Part shown: positions 1 to 11,714 of the stretch, piece by piece
Numbering within the stretch: the stretch's first letter is position 1
Layout of the letters: every line of letters starts with the position of its first letter
From: Dioscorea cayenensis subsp. rotundata
Lineage: Eukaryota > Streptophyta > Magnoliopsida > Dioscoreales > Dioscoreaceae
DNA: 64,000 bases
Assembly: GCF_009730915.1 (NCBI RefSeq)
Contig: NC_052488.1
Span: forward strand, 23,225,868 to 23,289,867
Direction of reading: 5' to 3'
The notes under the pieces: generated by a model
Databases searched by the model: none
What the model saw: the letters and a program-made list of their open reading frames with translations, nothing else
Told to the model about the DNA's origin: nothing
Translations under genes and position numbers: made by a program

Positions 1-1810
1 TAGATGTCAATGAAATCTCATGTTGAATCATTCTTTGTCTTTCATTACGTCGTTTTGCCAAACATGTAGTGATCATGAGTGTCATTACGTACATATAACA
101 TATGATCATAACGCAATATAGCCGAAGTTGTTTAAGCTTGGTCATGTTGTCAAAATCTAAAAGTTAACAATAACACATATATTAATTCTCCACGTCTTAA
201 CTAAAAAAATGAAAATAACTTGAAAAGAAAATCTAAAAATTATTTATAAAAACACATGTAGAGAAAAACATTAATATTGAAGTAACTTAAGACAATTGCA
301 TAATCAATATATAGAAGCACAACAAAAAAATAATTCATGTGGGAATATATATAATTATTATATTTATAACTTGTAATATATATAAACAGAGGATGATGTT
401 TGCTTAGTCATTAATAGAGAATGATTTGGTGGATCTCTTAAACTCAAATTGGTAGATGATCCTTGTCCTGTTGCCTTACTTTATTCACAATAAACAGAGC
501 ATTTATTAAAAAAAAAACTAAAAACTAAAAATAAAATCATGCTAGAGTGGTTCCAACACAAAAGTCACAGAGATTGACATACCATAATAAATACAATAGC
601 ATGACATTTGTTTGCATTGTATGACTATGTCACTAAAGTTGTATAAATTGAACTCATAAATCATTCCCAGTAACTTGAAATAAAATTAATAATAATAGTT
701 AACATTATCACAATTGATGGTCTTCAAGAACATGGTTGCTTATCATTTCTCTTTCACTAAAAAACCAAGCATTGTAATGTAGACCAAAACATCAGTTTAT
801 TGAATGCAATAGGCATGGTTATTCAAGTGGTACAATCTAAAAGTTTTTAAGTTTGAAAATTTATCAGCCAATCCAAGAGATGCATTCAACAAACATTCTT
901 GTGAACAACAAATGGAAAAAGTGGATATTGCTATGACTTATTTGTATTTTTTTTTGGGATTAATACAGAGTGAGTAATAGGATTAATACTTCTTAAGATA
1001 AACATAGAGTGAGTGTTAGGATTAATACAGGAAAATTTGAGCATTTTAAATTAAATAATTCGTAGAGTAATCAGCCAACAAAAGATGCTAAATGATTACT
1101 TGCATCATTTTCAAGAACCTTTATCCAAGACATAAGAGAAAAAAGAAAAAATAAAGAAATCCTTCACTGAGAAAAATTGAAGATCTTTGTTATCTCCACA
1201 AATGGCTCACAATCAGAAACCATAAAAAGATCCAATACATCAAAGTTTGCACGCCAACACAAAACCAAATTTTGTCCCAAGATCCGGATCAGATGATCAA
1301 CATTAAAAAAAAACAAAAAAACAACTCAAACAACAAGGTTAAAGATCAGACCCCAAAAACAATCAAAAACAGATCTGTTGGATCAAAACATAGAAAAAAA
1401 GCCAAGATCCATTCAAAGCAAAAAGAAAGAATCCAGATCTTTAGAGAAAAACCAACTAGTATTTCGTTAAATAGTCGTTGGTCGTTTGCTACTCACCGTT
1501 CACTCAACAGCCTCGACGATTGCGATTTTTCTCCACAGTCGCCCCGTCGATCGTGATCTCTCTCCAGCTCCACAGCCACTTGAATGATCTAGAGAGAAAG
1601 GAGAGAAATATTTGTTCAAGGGCACTATGGTCATTTTGCATGTCAGTAATGAAGAAACCCCCCATTTTTTAGGTCATTGTGAATACCCCATCATAACCCC
1701 TTCACTCTTTCCCTCAATACTCTCCTACTCCCATTACTCCACATCCAAACAAAGCCTTACCCAATGTAAGGAGTCATTCACATTCCACTCCTCCAAACCA
1801 AACGCCCCCT
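1..1810. other. Intergenic DNA outside the inverted repeat
   Basis: AT-rich sequence with no reading frame that resembles a known protein. A pyrimidine/purine-mixed, less AT-rich patch at about 1478-1620 could be a first exon read on the minus strand, with a donor-like GTGAGT near 1490, but no partner exon was found. The last 130 bases (about 1680-1810) are C-rich on this strand and end in a sequence resembling the edge of a short DNA transposon. The inverted repeat starts immediately after, at 1811. Confidence 0.5.
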
Positions 1811-2141
1811 TGGGCTCAAGTTGAAGCATTTTTATTGATTTTCATAAGTCATATAAAACAGAGAATTTAAAGGCAGACAAGGGTGGGAAACTGGGAATTG
1901 GGAAAGGCTACCGTGTGGGAGTGACTCTATCCTGAAATAGGAGTGAGTAATGGCTTTTCTTTCATTTATAAGACTGTGTGCCACACCGCCTCAGCCATAC
2001 TTGTTGTACAGCACAACCACATTAATGACACACCCTAATCAACCCCAATTCAATTCGATGCCATATTACGCCCACTGCCTACCAAGTTATAGCTGTTTTC
2101 ATCACACATCCACTGATCCACACACACACATATATATTTAA

Positions 2142-2163
2142 ATATATATATATATATATATAT
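2142..2163. repeat. (TA)n microsatellite
   Basis: A TA dinucleotide tract follows a short CA tract. The mirror tract in copy B lies at about 46926-46952 and has a different length, so it is a length-variable marker between the two copies. Confidence 0.85.
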
Positions 2164-3706
2164 CTATGGTGTATAAGCAGAGTACTACTGAATGGTGGAG
2201 CGTGGAATGTATCACTGATGCCAAACAATACAATTTTAAACTAAGTGCTTCAGGTAAGTTACCCAGAGAATTCAGTGATGGGGTCCTGATTTTTTTGTTT
2301 AGTTTTTAGTACAGCTATGTTTCTTCTCATTGATCTTAGTTTCTTCTCATTGATTTTACTCTTGCTTGCAAAAAAATATATGCTGCAGCGGCCAGTACTG
2401 TGTGCATGCGTTAATCTACAAACCAATTTATTTAGCATTGCTTCTACTAATTAAGGCTTCTATGAATTGGGTGACCCTTGCTGCTTCAGTTCATGTTTTA
2501 ACTTAAGAAAGCCATAATACATCATGTTATTTAAGAAGCATTTTTTTTGCAAGTATCTTTATCAATTTGTGGGGAGAGAGTCAGGTGCAATGCAAATTAG
2601 TTTAGTCTGCCAAAATTAGTTTTCTATTTCAAGTCCCAAATGTCATGAAGGCGTGATTTTCAGCTTTCCAGTTTCCAGTGGTGTGTGATGAATGATGATT
2701 GATTCTGGTTTGTTGTGCTTGTGCCATGCAAAGGAGTTTTCTCAAGGTATTTATTGACCATGGGCACCATAAATACTCAATGCCTAGGATTGCTCAACAA
2801 GCCTTGAGTATCCTTTTCATTTTATTTATTATCTCTCTTGTCATAATGTGTTTAATCATAAACAGCAACATCAACAACAACGACAACAACAATAAGCTGC
2901 AGACTTGATAAAACATATATACCTCAGCTTGTCCCTTATGTTAAAAAATATTAGAGAATAATTCTCTATTATTGTTAAATACTCTTTCCATGAAATTAAA
3001 TATTCTAATTATGACAATATATATTTTTCTCATATAATAAATATTTTAAATCTCTATAAATTAGGATTGAAATAATTTTTTTTTTCATTTTTAGATTATT
3101 TAATCCATGTATAAAAATATTACATTTATGTATTTTATTTAATAAATGAAAACACTAACATTTTAAGAACCCCTCTATTAGCTTTTGTTGAATAGCTCAA
3201 CACTCATTATATCTCTTATTGGCATATCTTACCTCTACACTTCTCAATAAAATGATGTTTCCCAACAAAAAATTTGTCACATTACTAGAACTGGCCTCAT
3301 CCTTCTTGTCCGTGCCTCTTTCTAAATACTTTTAGTTTGAAGCTTTTTCCTCTGTTGTTGTGTACCTCATCAATCTTTTTCCCACTCTCATCCTCCAACA
3401 TATATAAATCACATCATGAGCTTGTTCTTCTTACAAAACCCAATTTTGATCATTTTCATGTTTTTGATATCCACTATTTTTTTGTTAGTTACGTGATAAA
3501 CTCATCACTGTTCTGTCCGTCTTAGGAGAAACTAATAAAAAAAATATTTATGAATAATTATTATTAATTTTTTTTTTGTTTTTTTATTTTTTTTTATAAA
3601 AATGGATGAATCACTAATATAGACCTCCAGGCACACCATTCAATCATTGAAAACATAAGCATTTTACATACACCGCTATTAGCTTTCTTTCAGGCCCACA
3701 TGCACC
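2164..3706. other. NPF8 upstream region, copy A
   Basis: No gene was recognised. The region is AT-rich and collinear with 45393-46925 in copy B. A poly-T and TGGATGAATCACTAAT-like stretch at about 3570-3625 resembles the 3' tail of the local LINE family on the opposite strand and may be an old 5'-truncated copy. The sequence just before the start codon (TTTCTTTCAG at about 3684-3693) looks like a splice acceptor, so the 5' UTR of the transporter may be spliced. Confidence 0.4.
3401..3409 (+). promoter_or_regulatory. Candidate TATA box for NPF8 copy A
   Basis: TATATAAAT lies about 300 bp upstream of the start codon. It would fit a transcript with an untranslated leader, possibly spliced at the acceptor-like site near 3693. 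The equivalent site in copy B is shortened by four bases and no longer reads TATATAAA. The assignment rests only on the motif. Confidence 0.3.
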
Positions 3707-4239
3707 ATGGAAGAACTTGAAGGTAAGTACACCAAAGATGGAACAACAGATATCTCAGGGAAGGCTGCTATCAAGAAGAATACGGGGAACTGGAGGGCTT
3801 GCCCTTATATACTAGGTATAATTTATTGATTTATTTTCGATTATAGTTTGTCAAGTTTCTTCTCCTTAAATTAATATCATCACAAGTTTATTTAACAAAC
3901 ATCATGTGAATTATACAAAGCCTTTCAATGCTTTTTCCACAGCAAATGAATGTTGTGAAAGATTGGCATACTATGGCATGAGCACCAATTTGGTGAACTA
4001 CATGAAAGACCGGCTCCACATGGCGAATACCACAGCAGCAAATAATGTGACCTATTGGTCAGGAACATGCTACATAATGCCTCTCCTCGGCGCTTTTGTT
4101 GCCGATGCCTACTGGGGAAGATACAGGACCATTGCCACCTTCATGATTATCTACATATTTGTAAGAATTCATGCAGTACTATATATTAATATATACTGTC
4201 ATAATTATATTCTTCAAATATATTAATTGTTGTACATGC

Positions 4240-4270
<31 letters not shown>

Positions 4271-4859
4271 TTTACTATATGTTTTGTACGCATGCAGGGT
4301 TTGGCGCTGTTATCAATGACAACATGCATAAATGGGCTAAAGCCATCTTCGTGTAATGGTGGTGATGTCTGCCACCCAAAACAGGTGCAGAGCGCCGTTG
4401 TGTTCGTAGCTCTTTACCTGATTGCATTAGGGACCGGAGGCATCAAACCGTGCGTCTCTTCCTTTGGTGCGGATCAGTTTGATGAATCTGATCAAAGTGA
4501 GAAGAAGAGCAAGAGCTCCTTCTTCAACTGGTTCTATTTCACCATAAATATTGGTGCTCTTATTGCCTCCTCGGTGCTGGTATGGATCCAGATGAATGTG
4601 GGCTGGGGATGGGGGTTTGGTATCCCAGCAATAGTAATGGCCATTGCAGTTATCAGCTTCTTTTCAGGGACTCGGTTATACAGGCATCAAATGCCCGGAG
4701 GAAGCCCGCTCACTCGTATGGCCCAAGTTATTGTATCTGCAATCAGGAAAACTCATGTTGAGGTGCCTGCTGACAAATCTCTTCTTCATGAGATCAATGA
4801 TAATGGATCTGCTATACAAGGCAGTCCCAAGCTAGAGCATACTGATGAGTTCAGGTTAG

Positions 4860-4891
<32 letters not shown>

Positions 4892-5855
4892 CTAATACTA
4901 GACTTGAAATTATAATTTGATTTTTTTACTAGTACTGGATTCTTTTCTAGCCTTTTCTATAACATATTAACATGCATATCTGTCCCCGCTGCAAGCAAGG
5001 TGCCTAGACAAAGCGGCTGTGGTGACACAAAGGGACCAAAGCAAGGGTGGTAGGGTCAGCCCGTGGAGACTCTGCACTGTGACTCAAGTAGAGGAACTCA
5101 AAAGTGTAGTGCGTCTTCTACCGATATGGGCCACGGGCATCATTTTCTCAACTGTTTATAGCCAGATGAGCACCATGTTCGTCCTCCAGGGCAACACTCT
5201 GGATCCACATATGGGTCCCAGTTTCAAGATTCCCTCAGCTTCACTCTCCCTCTTTGATACCGTCAGTGTCATCTTTTGGGTGCCGGTGTATGATAAAATC
5301 ATAGTCCCCCTGGCACGCAGGTTTACAGGTCGTGAGAGAGGATTCACGCAGCTAACCAGGATGGGGATTGGCCTGGTGATCTCTGTTTTCTCCATGCTTG
5401 CGGCTGGGATCCTGGAGTTTGTCAGGCTACGCATTGTGGCGAGGGATAAGTTATATGATTCCAAGGACTATGTCTCAATGACCATACTGTGGCAAATTCC
5501 TCAGTATTTCATAGTTGGGGCAGCCGAGGTGTTCACTTTCGTTGGGCAGTTGGAGTTCTTTTATGACCAGGCACCAGATGCCATGAGGAGCATGTGTTCA
5601 GCTCTGTCTCTTACCACCAATGCACTGGGCAATTACTTGAGCTCACTTCTTGTTACCCTAGTGATTGCCATCACAACCATGAACGGGCGCCTTGGGTGGA
5701 TCCCTGACAATCTCAACCGTGGACATCTTGACTACTTCTACTGGCTTCTGGCCATCCTCAGCCTTGTCAACTTTGGGGTGTATCTTCTCATTGCCAAGTG
5801 GTACACCTATAAGAAGACGGTCCAGACCTCACTACCACACGAGGCAGCCCCATGA
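3707..5855 (+). CDS. NPF8: NPF8-type proton-coupled peptide/nitrate transporter (NRT1/PTR family), copy A, intact
   Basis: Four exons (3707-3815, 3943-4160, 4298-4854, 5000-5855), all with GT-AG introns and consistent phases, sum to 1740 nt and encode 579 residues, normal for this family. Recognisable landmarks are the ExxER proton-coupling motif ([10 protein letters not shown]) at the start of exon 2, DAYWGRY, the segment [65 protein letters not shown], and near the end [14 protein letters not shown] and [16 protein letters not shown]. These match plant PTR1/PTR5-like members, which are 12-span membrane proteins importing di- and tripeptides with protons at the plasma membrane or tonoplast. 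The start is chosen because the protein begins MEELEGKY followed by [10 protein letters not shown], as in the family. The substrate is inferred from subfamily only. The neighbouring PHT4 gene is convergent. An intact reading frame here contrasts with the frameshifted copy B. Confidence 0.95.
4240..4271. repeat. (TA)n microsatellite in NPF8 intron 2
   Basis: A TA tract sits between exons 2 and 3. A second tract at about 4858-4887 starts immediately after the intron 3 donor. Both differ in length from their mirror tracts in copy B (about 44838-44860 and 44229-44246). Confidence 0.8.
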
Positions 5856-6021
5856 TGATATCACATTTAGTATTTACAATAGAGAAAACACACGCTGTTA
5901 TCCCTATGAACAAGCAAGCAACATTGGAAATTTACATTGGCTGCACATGCTGGGCAAGAGAATATGTTGACTTGATCTTATTTCTGCCCTGTTTTATGTA
6001 TTTGGTTGTTGGAACTTATTT

Positions 6022-6092
6022 TTTTTTTTTTTGAATAAAGTGGATAAACCACTAATTTATTAAAAAGAAGAAAACAGAGGAGTACAGTAGAA
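6022..6092 (-). mobile_element. Very short 5'-truncated LINE tail, private to copy A
   Basis: A 71-bp insertion is flanked by a 16-bp direct repeat (6006-6021 and 6093-6108, beginning TTGTTGGAAC). On the minus strand it reads as a LINE 3' end: GTGGTTTATCCACTTTATTC followed by a run of A. Copy B has the uninterrupted site with one copy of the repeat (about 36399-36415). Target-primed reverse transcription with severe 5' truncation explains the structure. The tail matches the ends of the larger LINE copies in this window. Confidence 0.85.
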
Positions 6093-6285
6093 TTGTTGGA
6101 ACTTATTTGATTCATTGATCATGCCCGAAATTCATTAAACAAAAAAGCGTGCAGCTTGAACAGCTCACCCCAATTTAGATGTTGGTAATATAAAATTTAC
6201 AATAATATATATATATATATAGATATATATGACTATATGACAATTATAATACCTGGGAATGGCAAAGAATGTTTACAAAAAAAGA

Positions 6286-9200
6286 TTAATAGAAAACTTG
6301 CTCCCCGGTGGCAAAGAGATTCCAGAAGATGGTGGTGATGAAGTAGAGGGCTGAGGTGAGTGTCAGGAAGGCCTGAAAGGAGCCCAACCACTGCACGAAG
6401 TAGCCGGTTCCTATGGTGCTGATTATTGCAGCAAGTGTACCAACAGAGTTTGTAATCCCTACCAAGGAGAGGATGCGATTAGTTAGCCAACAATAAATAT
6501 GAACATCAAACTATTTAATAGCATCAAACAGGTAATGGTAAGTTCTAACATACCATGAAGGAATCCTGCATACCGCGGTGCAATATCCTGGTAAAAACAA
6601 AGGGGGTAAAGTTTGAACATCATAATAACAAAACTAACAGAACGAATTATGTTGTATTGTGACATTTCAACTCTAACATGAGGGTCATGTTCACATCATA
6701 AAGGATAAAGAAATGGCAAACTTCTCAAGATCGAGAATAAGTAATGTACATAAAGTAGAAATGGTAGACATAATATTTACCTGCATGTTGAGCAGGAAGC
6801 CAGCCTGGCTGAAAGAGCTGAAGCTCAACGCAACAGTCATTAAAAACGCTGCTGCATTGGGAGTTTGAGCGTATTTCAAGCACAACAATGCCAGTGCGGG
6901 CCCAATGAAACCAATTGACTGTCACATTCATACACCGGGATCAAAAATAATGTCAGTTAACTATTTACATTCAACCCAATAATGAGCAACATAAATATGG
7001 TCCTGCTCTTCAAGACCCAACAACTAGAAAAGCTTTATTCAAACAGTTTATAATTTTCAATGCGAAATATCTTGGCAGAGTAACTTTCGAATAAGTGAAT
7101 AAACCACCTTGTTATTAGCTTAAAAAAAATTACCTGCATGATTTTGCGAACTCTAGTTACAGGATAGCCAGAAGCAATTAGAGAATCAGAGGCGGCTCCA
7201 GCTATGTAACCTGATATGGCCATCATACCCCAAGGCACAGCACTAAACCATGCGGCTTGTTTAAGATTCACATTATATACCTATAACAGCAAGAAACGAT
7301 TGAGCATTATGTTGAAAGACAAAAGTAGTGCACTTTTCAAGTGGAGTATTGATGCTTACAGTCTTGAAGTACACAGGCATCCATGAAAGAAGCACAAAGT
7401 AGCCCTGCATCCAAGTTTAATTAATATCAAAATTTCAGTTATAAAAGTTTAAGTTGTTCTTTTTCATAAATATCAACCTAACTCTAGCACACAAACTTGC
7501 AACCAAAGTTTTATAACTATGGCATGTCTGCAAAATGTTCACTCAAGAGCAGCACAAAACAGAATGACGTAGTTATCGATAAGGAAAGCCTTTTATAAGA
7601 AAAGCGTAACTGAGTGACTTATTATCCAAATTTAGAAGGATAAGAAAAGCGTTTTTGTTGATAAATTGAACTCACCCAGTTGTTGGTAACATTGGCAAAG
7701 ATGATAGCCCATGTAGGCAGCTTGGACAGCAAATGGCGAAGAGGTGGAAATTTGGAGCCGCTGGAAGAAGAGACATCTGTCTTCCCAGCTCGGATCAATT
7801 GCAACTCATAAGTGCTGATCAGAGGACTGTCTCCAGGATCATTTGTGACCCCATTTACCCAGAGAGATAGCCACATAAACCCAAGTGACGCAAACAGAGA
7901 AAATGCCCCAGCAAGTCCAATGCTTGACATTATGACAGGTGTTGCCAAGAAACTTATAACATTTCCTAGGTGAAACCCAGCCATTGATAGGCCCACCGCG
8001 CTTGCTCGTTCATGGCAAGGAAACCAACTGTATGTTGACAATCAAAAATCCAAAAATTGTCATCATTCGGATGTTATGAACAAAGTGGCCATTTAACAAG
8101 GAGTTGAATTGTTAGCACATGAACTTTACCGGGATAAGAGTGTGTTCATGGAAGGCAAGGCAACACCTTCGGCAAGGCCAAACAGAGCACGGACTGCCAG
8201 AAGCATCGCGGTGGAGTGGTCAGCAGCCCATGGAGTGAGGAAAGTGGCAAGGGACCAGAGAGCCACCCCCCATGCCATCACTCTCTTCCCGCCGTATCTG
8301 TCTGCCAGAGCTCCACCAGCGACAGATGAGAACAGATATCCCCACAGAAACGAAGACTGCAGCCATGAAAACTCAATAACATTTACTTAGCCCGCGTCAA
8401 TGCTAAAATACAACTGATATCTCGTTACCAATTTAACTGTTATCATTCTACTTGAAATAAAATTATATGTATTAAAAAAAAATCGCTATTCGCCATCCAG
8501 GTTGGGACCCATTTTGATTGGAATGCCAAAAAAATCAAAATCAAAGAAAAACACAATATGCTCATTTTTTTTAATTAAGTATTCATTGAATAGGGTGGTA
8601 TCACACTGTTGAGCGTACAATTACGCATCAAAACAAATAAAGTGGTCTACGTAGGAAAGACAGCGAAAGAGGAGTAGGTGAATTGCCTCCAAAGCATATA
8701 TTAGTTGTCTTTTTGGTGCAGATGGGTTAGGTATGCATCTCCTCTTAAATCAACATACCCACCATTCATGATTTGGACAACAAATTTAAATAAAATAAAA
8801 TAAACAAAGAAGAAATGATTACTCATAAAACAAAAGACGATCGAATTACTAGCGGATTTTCTTATAAATTAAATAAAAAGAGAAAATTATGCCATTTATG
8901 AAAACACGGCCATTAGTGGTGGTTGAACAATATGAACAAGAATAAGAATAATAAACAGTAATTAACAATTAACCAATTGATATTTAGTGGTGGCATACTG
9001 GCATGAGAGGTGGAAAAGGAGCTGACCTGGACGATCCCCAGGAAGGAGCTGGACCAGCCATATTTGGCGGCGAGGGGGACCACGGCGACGGACATGACGA
9101 CGCGATCGGCATTGCAGAGGCACATCACCAAGGACACCAAAGCCACCACCTTTGCTCTCTCCGGGATCCGGATTGCTTCTTCTTCCCTACCGATCCCTCC

Positions 9201-9563
9201 CGCCCCTGCACCGCATATCACAACTCTCGCCGCCTTTTCACGCCTCCTTTTCTCCTCTACTCTCTCACCTAATACAAACCCAAAGCCACCGTTGCCGTTG
9301 CATGCGCTACTGCCACTGCTAGTACTGCTACTGGAACAAGTTCCACCTTGATTCTTCCACGGCACTCTGTCACAAATTCTGCTGATGATCCGAAGCCTAG
9401 ATCCTCCATGACGAGAATTTGAGGACCCGATCGAACCATTCGATATATTATAAGGAGAAGAGATCCAAGAAGAAGAAGAAGAAGAAAAAGAAGAAGGACG
9501 TGAACAATGAGAAGAATGGGAAGGGAGAACGGATTTCGCTGGCGTGGGTGACACCACCTCCAT
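6286..9563 (-). CDS. PHT4;5: Plastid PHT4-type anion/phosphate transporter (PHT4;5-like), copy A, intact
   Basis: Eight exons on the minus strand: 9027-9563, 8130-8356, 7676-8027, 7360-7404, 7134-7280, 6781-6918, 6554-6587 and 6286-6458. GT-AG borders and phases agree, and the total is 1653 nt or 550 residues. The first roughly 120 residues are Ser-rich with basic residues and few acidic ones, as in chloroplast transit peptides. The major-facilitator core follows: CNADRVVMSVAVVPLA, SSFLWGYLFSSVAGGALADRYGGKRVMAWGVALWS, GLAEGVALPSMNTLLSRWFP, FANVTNNWGYFVLLSWMPVYF, NLKQAAWFSAVPW, RKIMQSIGFIGP, and NMQDIAPRYAGFLHG. These are typical of the SLC17-related PHT4 family, which moves phosphate, ascorbate or other anions across plastid membranes; PHT4;5 is the closest match from memory. 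The substrate is not determinable here. The protein ends ATGEQVFY. Confidence 0.93.
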
Positions 9564-9718
9564 CGGTTGAGATGGGAGATCAACTCGCAGAAATGATATA
9601 TATATATATATATATAGAAAGAGTTTTATTGGATACAAATATATGTCTGACGGAGAGGGACGGGAGGTTGTTGGTTTGGTTGCGGGGGTTTGGTGGGGTC
9701 AAAGAAGCAGAAAAAAGT

Positions 9719-9728
9719 CTATAGATAG
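9719..9728 (-). promoter_or_regulatory. Candidate TATA box for PHT4 copy A
   Basis: On the minus strand CTATCTATAG lies about 156 bp upstream of the start codon. It is conserved at 32724-32733 in copy B. The leader between it and the start contains a TA microsatellite (about 9596-9616) whose length differs between copies. Motif evidence only. Confidence 0.35.
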
Positions 9729-10583
9729 GCAGGGTTGGTGGCGAAGGAGCAAAAGCCTCACGACTCATTTGGACGTCTTTAGATAAGTTTTTAGGGAGAT
9801 TTGAGTGCCAATATCCGCTGCGAGAGATCCCAACGACGACACCCATGACCCAACCAACCCTCGCATAGTCGCATGTCAATGACGCCACGTTGCTTTTACT
9901 TCTGCTGCCAGATGGATCCCACCAGAGCGCGATGACCGAGTGTTCGGTGTGTGTAAACTGTGAAGAGTGAAGACTCCTCAACAACAACACTGCTGATGTA
10001 ACACCAACGTGGCATGGGACCTTTAAGCCACTATTCTTAACTCTATAATAATAATTAAGCAATGCTTTCTGTGACTGTGCCTCGGCAAATCATCCATGAA
10101 TCTCCAGCGTGCTCGTGTGTAGCTCGTGACATAAACAAACCATTGTATTCCCTATCTTTGTTTGCTAATTGCTACCGAGGGCGAGGGGTTCATCTCTCTT
10201 TTGTTCACGATTTACACAAATTAGCAGGCAAGACTCACGTGGTAGCGGCTCAATCCTCGAGTCAGATCAGCAAACATTGTTGTTTTCCTACTAATTATTC
10301 TCGTCACGAAATTATGCCTCATCCCATCCCATCCCATCCTATCCTATCTCTTTGTTCACGTTCAATTTCCTTCCAAAAAACTATCATCTGCATTTCATAT
10401 TATTTCCAGCGGTCTCATTTTACTGTTCTATCCCATCACTTCCCTGTTAATCCCAAACCCAATCAAGTACAAGTGTACAACCAACAAACCAATTTTCATT
10501 TATTTTCCTCTGTTTACTGGCAGCCAAGTCATAAATCTTATTTTATTTTAAAAAATAAATAAACCATATTAACAAAATATAAT
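9729..10583. other. PHT4 upstream region, copy A
   Basis: A less AT-rich promoter-like stretch contains several ACGT-type cores (for example CACGTTG near 9888 and CACGTGG near 10238). Reading frames through it are not protein-like. It is collinear with 31878-32723 in copy B, where the frames break differently, which supports it being non-coding. Confidence 0.45.
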
Positions 10584-10594
10584 TTGACAACCAT

Positions 10595-11703
10595 GCAGAG
10601 TTTTTTTCTTTTGGTCAGTGGTTCTGAAAGGTTTACTTGCTTTTAGAAGCTGTGTCACGGTTAGTGTTAACCCTGGCACGGAAACTTTGTTCTGGAAGGA
10701 CCGCTGGCTCAACGGTCGTGCACCCATGCATCTTTGGCCGGATGAGTTTTTAGCTTCGTCAATGCAGAACGCTTCGGTTGCTGACTTGATGCATCTTCTT
10801 GATTGTCAGCCGTTTGCAAATGATCTTGAGATCTCAACGCTCATTCTGATTCGGGCTCCTTCCTCTGTTCCTGCTAGGGATTTGAGATCATGGAGTCTGA
10901 CTACAAATGCTTCCTTCATAGTCAAATCCTTCTACGACCGACTCAATGATGGCGGGCTCCGTTGTTCGAGTGCAAAATTCTTTTGGAAAGGGCCTTGCCC
11001 TAGGAAAGTCAATATCTTCAACTGGTTGGCGTGGAAGAAAAAAATCTTTACACTTGTAAATCTGGCCAAGCGTAGATGTAACAGGCTCCCGACTGACACG
11101 TGTGTGCTCTGTCACGCAGCGTCGGAATCGGAGGACCATCTATTTCTTCAATGTCGGTTTGCTACTGAGGTGTGGGCGAAGTTAAATGAGGCTTGTCAAC
11201 TACCGGCACTTCCTTGCTCGATGTCAATTCTTTGGGAGGGCTGGAGATCTGCACTGTGTCCTGCTTCGCGGATGCTTGGGGTCTGGGTGATCAAAGCTTT
11301 TGTGTAGTCCATTTGGCTTGCGAGAAATGATGTTATTTTTGTTGATAAATGTGTGAATCCGCTTGGTGTCTTTCTGAAGACTGACCAACTCATTCTATCT
11401 TGGTACTCTGTAGCTCCGGACGGATTGAGATCGACACTTGACGATTCCATCTCCTCCATTCGGCGCAGCTTAGAGTTCACTAGACCTCAATCTGAGGTGG
11501 CAGAGGCTGCTTTGACGACAGAGGAGGTTATGGATGTTACCGTGGGGTAGAGCTTTGTTTCTTTGTGGGTCAGGAGGAGACCCGTCGTTCCTCCCATTTT
11601 GTTGTGCTCTTTTATGGCTCCACATCTAGTGGGCTTCTATTGTATCTATTCTACTTTTATTTATGAATGTGGTATATCCACTTTTTCAAAAAAAAAAAAA
11701 AAA
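10595..11703 (+). mobile_element. 5'-truncated L1-type LINE, shared by both arms
   Basis: The insertion is flanked by an 11-bp target duplication, TTGACAACCAT (10584-10594 and 11704-11714), and ends in a run of A. It holds the 3' end of a LINE ORF2, including a zinc-binding reverse-transcriptase C-terminal domain with the series FFWKGPCPRKVNIFNWLAW, CVLCHAASESEDHLFLQC and FATEVW, ending ISSIRRSLEF and VMDVTVG. The frame is interrupted by a stop at about 11307. The mirror copy at 30758-31866 has the same boundaries, so this insertion predates the split of the two copies. Confidence 0.9.
10618..11550 (+). pseudogene. LINE ORF2 C-terminal fragment (zf-RVT domain)
   Basis: The frame open at 10618-11307 contains the LINE zinc-binding domain seen downstream of plant reverse transcriptases, with Cys and His ligands in CVLCHAASESEDHLFLQC. 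A stop after AFV separates it from the last segment at 11353-11550. No reverse transcriptase or endonuclease core is present because of 5' truncation, so the fragment cannot mobilise itself. Confidence 0.85.
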
Positions 11704-11714
11704 TTGACAACCAT

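Noticed and set aside
1272-2141. Four short frames of 60-94 residues left of NPF8
   Set aside because: Lysine- or Ser-rich chance frames in AT-rich DNA, mutually overlapping, with no motif.
8913-9724. Overlapping plus- and minus-strand frames over PHT4 exon 1
   Set aside because: Only the minus-strand frame continues into recognisable transporter exons. The others are composition shadows.
10062-10562. 166-residue plus-strand frame upstream of the LINE
   Set aside because: The frame is not kept in copy B (32011-32223 and others), and no domain or codon bias is seen.
10618-11550. Zinc-finger reverse-transcriptase-like frame as a host gene
   Set aside because: It lies within an element with target duplication and poly-A end, so it is a LINE fragment.
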